From assembly GCA_946494635.1 (NCBI GenBank), contig CAMMCS010000041.1, forward strand, positions 1-12,471: 12,471 bases of DNA, in the 5' to 3' direction. The notes under the pieces were generated by a model. The model made no database searches. It had not been told where the DNA came from and saw only the letters and a list, made by a program, of their open reading frames with translations. Made by a program: the position numbers and the translations under genes. The DNA comes from an uncultured Oscillibacter sp. (GTDB lineage: Bacteria; Bacillota; Clostridia; Oscillospirales; Oscillospiraceae). Below, in pieces: positions 5,346-12,418 of the stretch (position 1 is the stretch's first letter; each line of letters starts with the position of its first letter).

Positions 5346-7499
5346 TCAAATGCGCTCCAGCTTCGCCCTGAAAGAGATTTTCCGCGGCGTCTCCATCTCG
5401 TCAAACTGCACCACATGGGCTCCCCTGTCCATGTCCACATCCAGCACAGTCCCTGCTCCAAACAGGGTGTGCCGCACCCGCTGGCCCGCCGGAAGCACCG
5501 TGCTCTCGTCGCTCTCCGGCAAAAAGCTCTGGCTGCGGTCAATATAGCTCCTGGCGTCCCGAACCAGCCCCTCCTCCGGCGGCTGCGTGAAGGCCAGGAG
5601 CTTCTCGTCAATGTCCAGGAGAAAGCGGGAGGGATACCGGGGGGAGCCGTCGAAGTTCCGCCCGTCCGCCTCGGAGAGGTACAGCCCCCTCTCCGCCCGG
5701 GTCAGCGCCACAAATGCCAGCCGCCGCTCCTCCTCCATAGCCTGGAGGGTCCGCACCTTCCGGGAGGGGAAAATCCCCTCGTTCATGCCGCAGAGGAACA
5801 CATAGGGGAATTCCAGGCCCTTGGCGGCGTGGACGGTCATCAGCTTCACCCTGTCCCCCCGTTCGGCGGTGTCCGCATTGGTGAACAGGGCCGCGCGGGC
5901 CAGATAGTGCTCCAGAGTGACCTCTTCCCCGCAGGTGGTCTCATACTCATATACCGACTGCTTCAGCTCCGCCAGGTTGTCCAGCCGTTCCTGACTGCCC
6001 TCGGTGCGGAGCATCTTCTCATATCCGCTCTCGTTGAGAACGGTCGAAAGCACCTCCGATACCGGCCGGCCCTCATATCCGGCGGCAAAGGACTCGATGA
6101 GGCTGATAAACTTTCCGGCCCCGGTTCCTTTTAGGATGGGATCCTCCAGGTTGTCCAGCAGGGCCTGATACAGCGGGCAGCCCCGCTGTTCCGCATACTC
6201 CTGCAGAAAGGCCATCCGCCGTTTTCCCAGGTTCCGCCTGGGCACGTTGGCGATCCGCCGGAAGGACAGGTCGTCCTTGTAGGCGATCATCCGCAGGTAG
6301 GAGAGGGCGTCCTTGATCTCCATGCGGTCGAAAAACTGGACGCCGCTGTAGATGGTGTAGGGGATCTTCTCCCCCAGCAGCACCTCCTCCACCGCCCGGG
6401 TCACATAGTGGGCCCGATAGAGCACCGTCATGTCCCGGAAAGGGGTGCCCGCCTCGTGGAGGCGCCGCATCTCCCCCGCCATCCACTGGGCCTCCGCCTC
6501 CTGGGTCTGCGCAAAGTGGCAGACCACCGGGCTCCCGGCAGGCAGGATTGGCTTCAGTTCCTTTTTGATGCGGTTCCGGTTCTTGTCGATCAGGGAGTTG
6601 GCCGCCGCCAGGATCTCCGGCGTGGAGCGGTAGTTATCCATCATGAAGATGGTCTTGGTTCCCGGAAACTTCTTGTCAAAATCCAGCAGGTACTTCACGT
6701 TGGCTCCCCGCCAGGTGTAGATGGTCTGATCCGGGTCCCCCACGATGAAGAGGTTCCTGTGGTAGCCGCACAGCACCTCCATCAGCTCGTACTGGAGCTG
6801 GTCGATGTCCTGGAACTCGTCGATCATAATGTACTCCAGCCGCTGCTGCCATTTCAGCCGGATATCCGGGTGCTGCTGGAAAATGTACAGGGAAAACTTG
6901 ATCAGGTCGTTGTAATCCAGGCCAAAGCACTTCTTCTCCTGATAGAGATACCCGTAGAAGATGATGTCCGCGGGCGTGTCCGCCCGGCCGTACTTCTCCT
7001 TCAGGGTATCCAGGGACATGGTGATCATGTCCAGGTAGTAGTCCGGTCTTTTGAACAGCTTTTGCAGCTCGATCATGTCCCGGGCCGCGGAGAATGTCAT
7101 GTCCCGCAGGGTCAATCCCCGCTCCTCATAGATGATCTGGAGCATGGCGTCAATGTCCGAGTTGTCCAGCACCAGAAAGCTCCTGGGGTACTGGACGGCA
7201 TGGCCGTCCTCCCGCAGCACGGCGTCGCAGAAGCCGTGGAACGTGTTGATATACCCGGTGTCATTGTCCCCGGTCAGCTGATGGATGCGCTGGCGCATCT
7301 CGTTTGCCGACTTGTTGGTGAAGGTGACGCAGAGGATGTTCCCCGGCAGGATGCCCAGCTCGTTCACCAGGTAAGCGAAGCGGTGGGACAGGGCCCGGGT
7401 CTTGCCGGAGCCCGCCCCGGCGATGACGCGGACAAACCCCTCTGTTGTGGTAACCGCCTGACGCTGGGCAGCGTTGAGGCCGGATAGCAAGTCAGTCAT
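5346..7499 (-). CDS. UvrD/PcrA-type ATP-dependent 3'-5' DNA helicase (superfamily 1)
   Basis: A 717-residue cytoplasmic helicase that would unwind DNA in repair or replication-restart. All SF1A motifs are visible: Walker A AGAGSGKT (27-34), TFTNKSA near 59-65, DEFQD (227-231), GDPDQTIYTWRGA (254-266), NYRS (289-292), motif V TVHAAKGLEFP (555-565) and motif VI EEERRLAFVALTRAE (589-603). The C-terminus (about 673-703, VRHTLFGAGTV...VVQFD) is the Tudor-like domain of PcrA. Motif II reads DEFQDID rather than the DEYQDTN usual in PcrA, so it may be a second UvrD paralogue rather than the essential PcrA. The start ATG 7497-7499 has AGGAG 10 bp upstream. An in-frame ATG at 7521-7523 lacks a good site. 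It has its own promoter and is probably not co-transcribed with the methylase. Confidence 0.93.
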   Translation of the reverse strand: MTDLLSGLNAAQRQAVTTTEGFVRVIAGAGSGKTRALSHRFAYLVNELGILPGNILCVTFTNKSANEMRQRIHQLTGDNDTGYINTFHGFCDAVLREDGHAVQYPRSFLVLDNSDIDAMLQIIYEERGLTLRDMTFSAARDMIELQKLFKRPDYYLDMITMSLDTLKEKYGRADTPADIIFYGYLYQEKKCFGLDYNDLIKFSLYIFQQHPDIRLKWQQRLEYIMIDEFQDIDQLQYELMEVLCGYHRNLFIVGDPDQTIYTWRGANVKYLLDFDKKFPGTKTIFMMDNYRSTPEILAAANSLIDKNRNRIKKELKPILPAGSPVVCHFAQTQEAEAQWMAGEMRRLHEAGTPFRDMTVLYRAHYVTRAVEEVLLGEKIPYTIYSGVQFFDRMEIKDALSYLRMIAYKDDLSFRRIANVPRRNLGKRRMAFLQEYAEQRGCPLYQALLDNLEDPILKGTGAGKFISLIESFAAGYEGRPVSEVLSTVLNESGYEKMLRTEGSQERLDNLAELKQSVYEYETTCGEEVTLEHYLARAALFTNADTAERGDRVKLMTVHAAKGLEFPYVFLCGMNEGIFPSRKVRTLQAMEEERRLAFVALTRAERGLYLSEADGRNFDGSPRYPSRFLLDIDEKLLAFTQPPEEGLVRDARSYIDRSQSFLPESDESTVLPAGQRVRHTLFGAGTVLDVDMDRGAHVVQFDEMETPRKISFRAKLERI

Positions 7500-7534
7500 C
7501 GGGTCATCTCTCCTATCGAACATCTGTTTTGTCC

Positions 7535-7563
7535 ATTATATCAGAAAGGAATTCAGTTCTCAA
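7535..7563 (-). promoter_or_regulatory. promoter of the helicase gene
   Basis: On the minus strand TTGAGA (7558-7563) and TATAAT (7535-7540) are 17 bp apart. The start point would be near 7528, about 30 bp before the ATG at 7499. Confidence 0.8.
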
Positions 7564-7646
7564 CCTCTTCAGGAGAAATTGCGGCTGGCTTTTGCTCCGC
7601 TTCAGGCAGCCTGGCACAGCCCGCTCTTCTGCCTGGGAAACCGCCA

Positions 7647-7684
7647 GGAGCCCTTCTGCCCGCGCCTGCGGGCAGAAGGGCTCC
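7647..7684. repeat. 17-bp perfect inverted repeat between folK and the helicase gene
   Basis: Arms 7647-7663 and 7668-7684 (starting GGAGCCCTTCTGCCCGC) pair without error around the loop GCCT. An outer CCGCC/GGCGG pair (7641-7645, 7690-7694) extends it. No T-tract follows on either strand; AAAAA lies at 7685-7689. The rest of 7564-7795 shows no gene. Confidence 0.7.
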
Positions 7685-7795
7685 AAAAAGGCGGCCAACC
7701 GGAAAATGCGGATCGTGCCATGCAGCGGGCATGATGCCAGTGCCTCCAAACCAAGTCCCTGCAAATCCAGCCACATCCCGGCTGCCGGGCTTCCA

Positions 7796-8167
7796 CTACT
7801 GCGTCCTATCCTCCAGGGCCTCCGCCAGCTGTGTGATGGTCTTTTGAAAAACAGGGTGGTGCTTGTGGGGCGCGATCTCCCGCAGCGGCCGCAGCACAAA
7901 ATCCCGCAGGTGCATCTCCACATGCGGGATCACCAGATCCCCGGTCTCCAGGATCAGGTCGTCATACAGCAGGATATCCAGATCCAGCGTCCTCGGCCCC
8001 CAGCGGATCAGCCGTTCCCGGTGGGCGGCCTGTTCGATTTCGTGGAGCCGCCCCAGCAGCTCAGCCGGCGGAAGCAGGGTTTTCAGCTCCACGCAGGCGT
8101 TCAGAAAGTCATCCTGCTCCACGCCGCCGTAGGGCTTTGTGACCAGGTAGGAGGACTGCTTGGCCAC
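7796..8167 (-). pseudogene. folK: folK remnant: HPPK lacking its N-terminus
   Basis: Homologous to 6-hydroxymethyl-7,8-dihydropterin pyrophosphokinase, which activates the pterin for folate synthesis. Present are SSYLVTKPYGG near the start, FLNACVEL, the hallmark RWGPRTLDLDIL (about 55-66) with its metal-binding aspartates, and the IPH and RPLREIAP motifs. At 123 residues from a GTG at 8165-8167 it is about 35 short of typical HPPK (near 160). The missing part is the opening strand with the GSNLGD-type pterin-binding loop. In-frame sequence between this GTG and the HxlR stop at 8219-8221 (…RGCQV) still looks related, but it offers no ATG and no GSN motif. I infer that the 5' end was cut off where the HxlR gene now abuts, leaving a probably non-functional gene. 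No ribosome binding site is evident for the GTG. Confidence 0.72.
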
Positions 8168-8218
8168 TTGGCAGCCCCGCGTCGTCCAGGCGGTCGTCTC
8201 CTGTCTTCTGCCGGCCGG

Positions 8219-8551
8219 TCACAGCCTGTGCTGATCGCCCCATTCGCACATGGCGTCCAGAATTGGGATCAGGGACTTCCCCCGCTCGGTCAGGCTGTAC
8301 TCCACCTTGGGTGGGATCTGGGGGTATTCCTCCCGGTGGACCAGCTGATCCGCCTCCAGCTCCTTCAGGGTGGAGCTGAGGGTCTTGTAGGAGATCTCCC
8401 CGATGTACTTCTTCATCTCGTTGAAGCGGACGACGCCGAACTCCATCAGGGTATAGAGGATCGTCATTTTGTATTTTCCGTTAATCAGGGACAGGGTGTA
8501 GCTGAAGCCCGTCGTACTCAGGCACTCTCCGGAAATGCACCGCTCGCTCAT
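8219..8551 (-). CDS. HxlR-family winged-helix transcriptional regulator
   Basis: A 110-residue HxlR regulator. The core GKYKMTILYTL (25-35), RFNEMKKYIGEISYKTLSSTL (about 42-62) and the wing PPKVEYSLTERGKSLIPIL (about 80-98) follow the family order. HxlR proteins are dimeric sensors of redox state or reactive electrophiles, often acting through N-terminal cysteines. This one has C5 and C10, though not at the usual CPV position. ATG 8549-8551 has AAGGAG (8560-8565) upstream. It is divergent from two flavodoxin-fold oxidoreductases across a 189-bp gap containing a dyad, the standard layout for an HxlR repressor and its targets. Its stop lies directly before the truncated folK. Confidence 0.9.
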   Translation of the reverse strand: MSERCISGECLSTTGFSYTLSLINGKYKMTILYTLMEFGVVRFNEMKKYIGEISYKTLSSTLKELEADQLVHREEYPQIPPKVEYSLTERGKSLIPILDAMCEWGDQHRL

Positions 8552-8590
8552 TTTACACTCTCCTTTAAGTAAGTATTAAATTCTTTTGTT

Positions 8591-8615
8591 AGTATCGCAC
8601 TTTAATGTGCGTACT
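8591..8615. promoter_or_regulatory. candidate HxlR operator
   Basis: A dyad AGTAtCGCAC-TTTAAT-GTGCGTACT, with nine paired bases per arm and one unpaired T in the left arm, lies in the divergent intergenic region. It ends on the first base of the -35 box of the oxidoreductase promoter, and further TAAGTA/TACTT-like half-sites flank it. HxlR operators are typically dyads with TACT-like half-sites, so binding here would repress the plus-strand genes and possibly its own. Confidence 0.6.
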
Positions 8616-8642
8616 TGCTTTTTCATCTATTCTTACTATGAT
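8615..8642 (+). promoter_or_regulatory. promoter of the oxidoreductase operon
   Basis: TTGCTT (8615-8620) and TATGAT (8637-8642) are 16 bp apart. The leader of about 90 nt ends in a strong AAGGAGG (8725-8731) 9 bp before the ATG at 8741. The -35 box abuts the HxlR dyad. Confidence 0.6.
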
Positions 8643-8740
8643 TATATTGTCAGCAGCGGGGCAAGTCAATCCCGTGGGAGGGCCGATCCTTTCCACAGAG
8701 GCCGCCCCGGAGTAATACGGAGCTAAGGAGGAGTTTTACA

Positions 8741-9286
8741 ATGAGTAAAAAAATCGTAGTCATCACCGGCAGTCCCCGGAAAAACGGAAACAGCTTCGCC
8801 ATGACAGACGCTTTCATCCAGGCCGCTGAGGCCAAGGGACACTCCGTCACCCGCTTTGACGCGGCGGACAAGAAGCTGACCGGCTGTCACGCCTGTGAGA
8901 CCTGCTTCAAAACCGGCAAGGCCTGTTCCTTTGACGATGATTTCAACACCATCGCCCCGGCCATTCTGGAGGCGGATGCGGTGGTCTTTACCATGCCGGT
9001 GTACTGGTACTCCATTCCCTCCCAAATCAAGGCGGTCATCGACCGGATGTACGCCTTCTGCGTGGCAGGCAAGGACGTGGCCGGCAAGGAGTGCGCCCTG
9101 ATCGCCTGCTGCGAGGAGGAGGACATGACAGTGCTGGACGGCGTCCGGGTGCCCATGGAGCGCACTGCCGCCCTGCTCAAGTGGACAATGGTGGGCGAGG
9201 TGCTGGTGCCCGGCGTGCTGAACACGGGCGACATCGCCAAGACAGACGGCATCCGGCAGGCGGTAGCACTGGCGGAGAAAATCTGA
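8741..9286 (+). CDS. flavodoxin-fold NAD(P)H-dependent oxidoreductase with an Isf-type cysteine motif
   Basis: A 181-residue FMN-binding reductase. The phosphate-binding loop GSPRKNGNS (10-18) and the MPVYWYSIPSQIKAVIDRMY segment (85-104) mark the NADPH-dependent FMN reductase/flavodoxin-like family. Cysteines C49, C52, C55 and C62 form C-x2-C-x2-C-x6-C. This fits the compact C-x2-C-x2-C-x4-7-C motif that binds the 4Fe-4S cluster of archaeal iron-sulfur flavoprotein, so a cluster is possible. Likely cytoplasmic, passing electrons to quinones, electrophiles or oxygen species; the substrate is unknown. First gene of a two-gene operon under the divergent HxlR regulator, with a strong ribosome binding site. 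Confidence 0.9.
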   Translation: MSKKIVVITGSPRKNGNSFAMTDAFIQAAEAKGHSVTRFDAADKKLTGCHACETCFKTGKACSFDDDFNTIAPAILEADAVVFTMPVYWYSIPSQIKAVIDRMYAFCVAGKDVAGKECALIACCEEEDMTVLDGVRVPMERTAALLKWTMVGEVLVPGVLNTGDIAKTDGIRQAVALAEKI

Positions 9287-9296
9287 GAAGGACATC

Positions 9297-9848
9297 ATGG
9301 GAAAGAACATCGTGATTTTGAACGGGAGCCCCCGGAGAAACGGAAATACCTCCGCGCTGGTCAGGGCCTTTACCGAAGGCGCGGAGCAGGCAAGCCATAC
9401 GGTGAGGGAGTTCTTCCTGGACGCTATGGACATCCACGGCTGCAAGGGGTGCTTCGGCGGACACAGCAGCCGGGACTGCCCCTGTGTCCAGAGGGACGAT
9501 ATGGTGCGCATTTATCCAGCGGTTCGGGACTGTGATGTGATCGTGCTGGCCAGCCCGCTGTATTACTGGAATCTGAGCGGACAGCTGCGGACTGCCGTGG
9601 ACCGGCTCTTCGCCCTGGAGGAGGGAGACGGCAACCTGCTGCGGGGCCGCGGCCGCGCCTCCGCTCTCCTGATGGCGGCGGAGGGCAACGGCTTTGAGGA
9701 CGTGCTGACCTACTATGACCACCTGGTGAAGCATCTCCAGTGGAAGAACCTCGGCCATGTGCTGGCCGGCGGCAATATGGATGCAGGCGACATCCAGGGC
9801 AAGGCGGAGATCCGGCAGGCCCGTGAGCTGGGGAACTCCATCCGGTAA
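9297..9848 (+). CDS. second flavodoxin-fold NAD(P)H-dependent oxidoreductase
   Basis: A 183-residue relative of the preceding gene, sharing GSPRRNGNT (10-18) and an ASPLYYWNLSGQLRTAVDRL segment (85-104) at the same positions. The cysteine set differs: C49-x2-C52, then C61 and C63, with glycine in place of the third Isf cysteine. It is therefore unlikely to hold the same iron-sulfur cluster in the same way. It starts 10 bp after the upstream stop with AAGGA close before the ATG, so the two are co-transcribed. Probably an old tandem duplication that has diverged in its substrate or electron-transfer role. The stop is followed by two hairpins in the gap shared with the convergent dehydrogenase gene. 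Confidence 0.88.
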   Translation: MGKNIVILNGSPRRNGNTSALVRAFTEGAEQASHTVREFFLDAMDIHGCKGCFGGHSSRDCPCVQRDDMVRIYPAVRDCDVIVLASPLYYWNLSGQLRTAVDRLFALEEGDGNLLRGRGRASALLMAAEGNGFEDVLTYYDHLVKHLQWKNLGHVLAGGNMDAGDIQGKAEIRQARELGNSIR

Positions 9849-9912
9849 CTCAGAAAGAGGGCCAGAATTCCCAGTACCCCCAGAGAGAAGTCCATACATC
9901 CCGGCAAATGAT

Positions 9913-9947
9913 ATCCCGCCGCTTCGCAAATTGTGAAGCGGCGGGAT
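9913..9947. terminator. stem-loop in the convergent intergenic region
   Basis: A perfect 13-bp stem (9913-9925 with 9935-9947) with a nine-base loop lies 64 bp past the second oxidoreductase. No run of Ts follows on either strand, so it is a structural or rho-assisted terminator at best. Confidence 0.5.
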
Positions 9948-9962
9948 TCCTGCAAACAGGCC

Positions 9963-9988
9963 AGGACGCCGCCCTCGGGCGGCGTCCT
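9963..9988. terminator. second stem-loop in the convergent intergenic region
   Basis: A perfect 11-bp stem (9963-9973 with 9978-9988) closes the loop CTCG, 18 bp past the stop of the minus-strand dehydrogenase gene. It lacks a proper T-tract on both strands. Together with the hairpin at 9913-9947 it probably insulates the two converging operons. Confidence 0.5.
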
Positions 9989-10006
9989 GATAAATTCTGT
10001 TCAGGC

Positions 10007-10996
10007 TCAGGCCAGATCCAGGATCTGCCCCATCCCCTGTTCCTTTGCCCGCTCGTACACCGTGGCAGCACAGCTGACATCGTGGGCTCCCATCCCCATG
10101 TGGGTGGAGACGATGATTTCATCTTCCCGCTCCCGGCCGGGGATCTTCCCGGTCAGCAGCTCCGTCATATCGCCGAATACGTCCCGCTCGGTCAGTATAT
10201 GACCCGGGTTCAGGATCGCGCTCTCAATGATGTGGGCATCCGGCTGCTTGTATCCCAGATACCACTTATCGGCCCGGAGGCCCAGCTTCGGGTCCAGATC
10301 CCGGAAGCCCTCAATGCCGATTACCGTGGTGCCGGGGCGGATCTGATCGGCAAACACCAGCGGATGGAGGGCGCCGGAGGCCATGAGCACCAGGCTGCTG
10401 CCGGCCAGCGCCTGTTCCGGCGTGGCACACGGAATCACTTCCGCCCGGTCGGCGTACCGCTGCCGAACCGCCTCCATAGGCGGGTAACTCCGGCTGAACA
10501 GCCGGACCTGCCGAAGAGAGGGAAAGGCCTCCAAAAAGCCCCGGATACCGGACTGGGCCTGAGCGCCGCAGCCGAACACGGACAGGACCTCCGGATCCGG
10601 GTTGGCCAGATGCCGGGCCTGTACCACGCCGTGGCCGCCGGCGGTGCGCATATTGGTGATGCTGGTGGCCCCCACGATGGCCACCGGGGAGCCGGTGCGG
10701 GTGTCGCTTAGGATCACCAGGTTGCCGTGGCTGAAGGGATAGCCCGGCAGCGGGTCCGCATAGGTGTCGATCCACTTCACACCGGCGCAGTTCCGGTGGT
10801 GGAGGATCGCCGGCATGGAGTGGAAATTGTTTCTCTGCCGGGCGTCCACATACATCAGGGCCATCTGGCCCACGGTGATCTCACCGGTCCCGATGTGGTA
10901 GAAGGTGTCCTCCGCAGCGGCGATGGCATCTTTCTGTGTCAGCAGCCGCAGGACATCCTCCTCGTTCAGGAACAGCACTTGCTCGGGTACAGACAT
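10007..10996 (-). CDS. ornithine cyclodeaminase / mu-crystallin family NAD(P)-dependent dehydrogenase
   Basis: A 329-residue protein of the ornithine cyclodeaminase/alanine dehydrogenase/ketimine reductase family, which interconverts amino acids, imines and keto acids with NAD(P)H. Visible are HSMPAIL (59-65), the catalytic-type lysine K74 in AGVKW, TSITNMRTAG (111-120) and the Rossmann loop FGCGAQAQSG (141-150). The usual ornithine cyclodeaminase block GxDxxGKxEL reads GIEGFRDLDPKLGL (about 227-240) here, so the canonical substrate-handling Asp is displaced and true ornithine cyclodeaminase activity is doubtful. ATG 10994-10996 has GGAGG 8 bp upstream. It lies 31 bp after the ferredoxin subunit gene and is probably the last gene of that operon. 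Substrate unknown. Confidence 0.88.
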   Translation of the reverse strand: MSVPEQVLFLNEEDVLRLLTQKDAIAAAEDTFYHIGTGEITVGQMALMYVDARQRNNFHSMPAILHHRNCAGVKWIDTYADPLPGYPFSHGNLVILSDTRTGSPVAIVGATSITNMRTAGGHGVVQARHLANPDPEVLSVFGCGAQAQSGIRGFLEAFPSLRQVRLFSRSYPPMEAVRQRYADRAEVIPCATPEQALAGSSLVLMASGALHPLVFADQIRPGTTVIGIEGFRDLDPKLGLRADKWYLGYKQPDAHIIESAILNPGHILTERDVFGDMTELLTGKIPGREREDEIIVSTHMGMGAHDVSCAATVYERAKEQGMGQILDLA

Positions 10997-11027
10997 ACTG
11001 TATACCTCCTTCCGTCTGCTGCGCGCC

Positions 11028-11552
11028 TCACTTCTTCCGAAGGCCCAGCTGGTCGATGAGGGCGTTGCAGGCCTTGGTGCTGCCGCTGGCCTTGTACTCC
11101 TCCTCGGTCACGCAGGTGAGGGCGCCGAAGGAGCATGCCCGCACGCAGGCGGGGTCCAGCCCATTCTTCACCCGCTCGTTGCACCCGTCGCACTTCACCA
11201 TCTTCCCGTCGGAGGCCCGGTACCGGGGCGCCCCGAAGGGGCACGCCATGGCGCAGCTCTTGCACCCGATGCAGTTGGTGTTGTCGTACACCGTGAACCC
11301 GGTCTCCGGGTCTTTGTACAGGCATCCCACTGGGCAGGCCGGGATGCAGGGCGCGTCCACGCAGTGCATGCAGGCGGCGGAGATGTAGGCAAAGTAGGTG
11401 CCCCCGTCCGCCAGGGGGATCTCATTGTCAAAGGTCTGGCGGAAGCACTTGTCCCCGGCGGCCAGGTCTGTGTCGTTCTGGTCCAGGCACCCCATCATGC
11501 AGGCCGAGCAGGCAGAGCATTTGTCCTGGTCGAATACAAAAACATGTTTCAT
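11028..11552 (-). CDS. four-cluster 4Fe-4S ferredoxin subunit (DmsB-like) of a molybdoenzyme
   Basis: A 174-residue electron-transfer subunit of the DMSO-reductase-family type. Sixteen ligand cysteines form four cluster sites: C12-x2-C15-x2-C18-x3-C22, C61-x2-C64-x4-C69-x3-C73, C94-x2-C97-x2-C100-x3-C104 and C121-x2-C124-x11-C136-x3-C140. This is the standard order for DmsB/PhsB-like proteins. No Tat or Sec signal is present, as expected for a subunit that is cytoplasmic or exported with its partner. The ATG (11550-11552) follows the catalytic-subunit stop by 3 bp, with GGAGG inside the end of that gene. It looks intact although the catalytic subunit appears broken. Confidence 0.93.
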   Translation of the reverse strand: MKHVFVFDQDKCSACSACMMGCLDQNDTDLAAGDKCFRQTFDNEIPLADGGTYFAYISAACMHCVDAPCIPACPVGCLYKDPETGFTVYDNTNCIGCKSCAMACPFGAPRYRASDGKMVKCDGCNERVKNGLDPACVRACSFGALTCVTEEEYKASGSTKACNALIDQLGLRKK

Positions 11553-11555
11553 CGT

Positions 11556-12418
11556 TTACGCCTCCTGTACCTTGCGAATGTTGCAGCGCATCCCCTTGAA
11601 GCCGGGGTACCCGGAGTACGGATCCAGGTGGTTCCGGCCGATCAGCTCGTTGACGTTGGCCTCCGTATAGCCGTGGAGCGTCATCAGCACGCCGGGCTGG
11701 GACCGGGCCGTCACCTTCACCTTCATGCGGATCTTCCCGTAGGGGCTGTACAGCTCCACGGGCTCTCCATTTTGAAGGCCCAGCCGCTCCGCGTCCGTGG
11801 TATAGACCTCGATGGTGGGGTCGGGCCGCAGGCTCCGCAGCCACGGGGTCTCGTGGGTGCGGGAGTGGATGGCATGAGGCAGGCGGGCGCCGGTGCACAG
11901 GTAGAAGGGATAGGCCGCCTTCGTCTCGGGGTCGTTCTGATCCTCCAGGGGATCCCGGTAGCTGGGCAGGGGATCCAGGCCGTACTTGGGGTCGATGGCG
12001 GCAATGGCATTGGAGTAGAACTCAAACTTGCCGCTGGGGGTCTTGAAGCCGTCTTTCAGCAGCTTCCCCGGCTGGACAGGCCACACGGCGGCAGGGACCT
12101 TGATGGGCTTGTCATGGGCCTTCAGATCCGCAACTGTCAATCCGCAGCCGTCGATCATCCAGTCCACACAGGCCTCGTGGCCCGCCTTCAGAAGATCGTC
12201 GTCCAGATCCATCACCCGGGCCAGGTCGCAGAGGATCTCCGCGTCGGAAACAGCATGGAAAATTTTGTACTTGGGCGCACAAGGCGGATTTGAAAGAAGA
12301 TTGAAAGGACGCCCTCCGGAGTTTCTTTCGCGGCCATATCCCTCCCAGATTCCACGACGACTGTAAGATCCGTTTCAGTTGGACTGATCCTTCCCATTCG
12401 AGAGTGACTCGAATCCAT
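11556..12418 (-). pseudogene. 3' part of a molybdopterin (DMSO-reductase family) oxidoreductase catalytic subunit, disrupted
   Basis: The intact 3' frame (from GTG 12213-12215 to TAA 11556-11558, 219 residues) is the C-terminal region of a bis-MGD molybdoenzyme. It contains GFKTPSGKFEFYS, LCTGARLPHAIHSRTH, TPWLRSLRPDP, PYGKIRMKVKVT and the end HLDPYSGYPGF, as in gut catechol-dehydroxylase-like enzymes. Full-length enzymes are several times longer. Upstream, VSDAEILCDLARVM continues in frame, but homology then seems to jump frame near 12273-12275. A CCC run there appears to have lost one base, joining FFQIRLVRP in one frame to KYKIF in the other. The homologous frame then fades before 12418, and no molybdenum-ligand or N-terminal Fe-S motif is seen before the window edge. 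A sequencing error at the C run is possible and would not explain the missing N-terminal part. Confidence 0.68.

Noticed and set aside
3083..5371. A long plus-strand open frame (762 codons) opposite the methylase
   Set aside because: It is antisense to a protein with complete motifs and has a valine/leucine/arginine-rich composition typical of a GC-rich complementary strand. No ribosome binding site or recognisable domain.
6408..7487. A plus-strand open frame of 359 codons
   Set aside because: A complementary-strand shadow of the helicase, whose SF1 motifs are clear.
7513..7923. A minus-strand open frame of 136 codons between folK and the helicase
   Set aside because: It overlaps folK in another frame, runs through the 17-bp hairpin and the helicase promoter, and has no domain or start signal.
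10905..12293. A plus-strand open frame of 462 codons
   Set aside because: It runs antisense to the ferredoxin and molybdoenzyme genes, whose cysteine and family motifs are unambiguous. Its own translation has no domain.
12330..12377. The in-frame TGA read as selenocysteine
   Set aside because: In this enzyme family selenocysteine sits at the N-terminal molybdenum ligand, not here. No convincing hairpin with a GGUC-type loop follows, and the sequence after the TGA in that frame does not look homologous.
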